Positions 5,271 through 6,177 of a DNA stretch of 6,177 nucleotides are shown piece after piece. Under the pieces are notes generated by a model that saw only the letters and a program-made list of their open reading frames with translations, did not search any database and was not told where the DNA came from. The stretch is from DATBIO01 sp036556965. Lineage in GTDB: Bacteria > Acidobacteriota > Vicinamibacteria > Fen-336. Positions within the stretch are counted from its first letter, which is position 1. Each line of letters starts with the position of its first letter. Both the position numbers and the translations under genes were made by a program. Location: contig DATBIO010000230.1 in NCBI GenBank assembly GCA_036556965.1, forward strand, positions 1-6,177. The letters run 5' to 3'.

Positions 5271-6176
5271 TCACCGTTGCAGGCGCTGCCGCAGCTCGGC
5301 GAGCAGGGCGAGGGCGCGCAGGGGCGTCAGCCCCTCCACGTCGAGGCGGCGCAGCTCGTCGAGCACCGCCTCGTCCACCCCGGAGAAGAGGGCGAGCTGC
5401 CGCGGTCCGTCGTCCCCCGCGGGGGCGTGGGCGAGGCGCGGGCGTCCCTCGCGGTCGAACTCGGTGCGCTCGAGGTTGGCCAGGATCTCCTGGGCCCGCG
5501 CCACCACCGAGGCCGGAAGCCCGGCCAGCCGCGCCACATGGATGCCGAAGGACCGGTCGGAGCCGCCCGCCTCGATCTTGCGCAGGAAGACCACGGTGTC
5601 CTTCCACTCCCGGGCGGACACGTGCAGGTTGCCCACCCCGGGCAGGTCCGCGGCCAGGTCCGTGAGCTCGTGGTAATGGGTGGCGAAGAGGGTGCGCGGC
5701 CCCCGCGCCCGGGCCAGGTGCTCCGCCACCGCCCAGGCGATGGAGAGCCCGTCGAAGGTCGCCGTCCCGCGGCCGATCTCGTCGAGCAGGACCAGGCTGC
5801 GCGCGCTGGTCTGGCGCAGGATGTGGGCGGTCTCCTGCATCTCCACCATGAAGGTGGAGTGGCCGCGCAGGATCTGGTCGCTGGCCCCCACCCGCGTGAA
5901 GATGCGGTCCACCACCCCGACCTTGGCCTCGCGCGCGGGCACGAAGCTGCCCATCTGGGCCATGAGCACGATGAGCCCGGTCTGGCGCAGGTAGGTGCTC
6001 TTCCCGCCCATGTTGGGACCGGTGAGGATGAACAGGCGCGGCCCGCCCTCTTCCACGGCGAGGTCGTTGGCCACGAAAGGCTCGCCGAGGACGCGCTCCA
6101 TGATGGGATGGCGTCCCTCCACGTAGGACAGCTCCTCGCCGGTGGTGAGGCGCGGCTTCACGTAGTCGTAGCGGGT
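5271..6176 (-). CDS. mutS: DNA mismatch repair protein MutS, C-terminal part (5' end outside window)
   Basis: MutS recognises base mismatches and small loops and, using ATP, recruits MutL to start strand-directed repair. The frame is open to the right edge; 301 residues are visible, covering the ABC-type ATPase domain V and the C-terminal dimerisation region. Counting from the first full codon: a YVEGRHPIME segment (18-27) that opens domain V, Walker A GPNMGGKST (53-61), the signature loop GHSTFM (105-110), Walker B LVLLDEIGRGT (128-138, with D132 and E133), the switch His in ATHYHEL (H167), and the conserved GIHVARLAGLP (211-221). QLALF at 260-264 (positions 5385-5399) fits the beta-clamp-binding motif seen near the C-terminus of many MutS proteins. 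The closing helix LTPLRALALLAEL (283-295) matches the MutS helix-turn-helix dimerisation region. The length after Walker A is close to that of E. coli MutS, so this is MutS1 rather than MutS2. It is probably the upstream member of a minus-strand operon with hsp20. Confidence 0.97.
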   Translation of the reverse strand, partial: TRYDYVKPRLTTGEELSYVEGRHPIMERVLGEPFVANDLAVEEGGPRLFILTGPNMGGKSTYLRQTGLIVLMAQMGSFVPAREAKVGVVDRIFTRVGASDQILRGHSTFMVEMQETAHILRQTSARSLVLLDEIGRGTATFDGLSIAWAVAEHLARARGPRTLFATHYHELTDLAADLPGVGNLHVSAREWKDTVVFLRKIEAGGSDRSFGIHVARLAGLPASVVARAQEILANLERTEFDREGRPRLAHAPAGDDGPRQLALFSGVDEAVLDELRRLDVEGLTPLRALALLAELRQRLQR

Positions 6177-6177
6177 G

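Noticed and set aside
5254..5282. Sigma-32-like promoter for hsp20: CTGCAA, 15 bases, CTCCATCG on the minus strand
   Set aside because: The spacing is right but the matches are partial (four of six and five of seven), and the transcript would start after the GGGAAG ribosome site, so it does not make a coherent start region.
1..6177. Mobile element, defence island, CRISPR array or RNA gene
   Set aside because: No direct-repeat array, transposase, integrase, restriction or toxin-antitoxin signature, tRNA-like fold or shift in base composition was seen; the window is filled with coding sequence of uniform style.

Overview
This is a very GC-rich (clearly above 70% by eye), densely coding bacterial window. 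It holds seven protein genes in two blocks that converge at about position 2845. Third codon positions are almost all G or C in every gene, and no stretch stands out as foreign by composition. No rRNA, tRNA, CRISPR array, insertion sequence, integrase or phage gene was recognised. The gene content (HflX, a lipid-anchored TPR/SLH protein, a CRP-type regulator, a MshEN-receiver-TPR protein, MutS) fits a free-living, high-GC, diderm-type bacterium such as an Acidobacteriota, Myxococcota or related lineage. That placement is an inference from style only and is low confidence.

Plus-strand block (1-2822): the C-terminal two thirds of the ribosome-associated GTPase HflX enters from the left edge. 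Its stop codon overlaps a TTG start for a predicted lipoprotein with TPR-like repeats and a C-terminal array of S-layer-homology-like repeats. After a 65-base gap holding a GC-rich hairpin and a possible extended -10 element comes a 224-residue CRP/FNR-family transcription factor.

Minus-strand block (2867-6177, read right to left): the C-terminal ATPase part of the mismatch-repair protein MutS enters from the right edge. It is followed by a small heat-shock protein (Hsp20), a three-part MshEN-receiver-TPR protein, and a DinB-like four-helix protein. Gaps are 30 bases (mutS-hsp20), 23 bases (hsp20-response regulator) and a 4-base overlap (response regulator-dinB-like), so these four genes are probably one transcription unit.

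The two blocks meet tail to tail across 44 bases. This junction is almost entirely inverted repeat: a 9-bp outer arm containing both TAG stops and a 14-base inner palindrome. It may act as a shared bidirectional terminator.

The window is mostly recognisable housekeeping and regulatory genes. The least ordinary items are the MshEN-REC-TPR protein with degenerate nucleotide-binding motifs, the TPR/SLH lipoprotein, and the symmetric convergent junction. I see no clear evidence of a new defence or mobile system.
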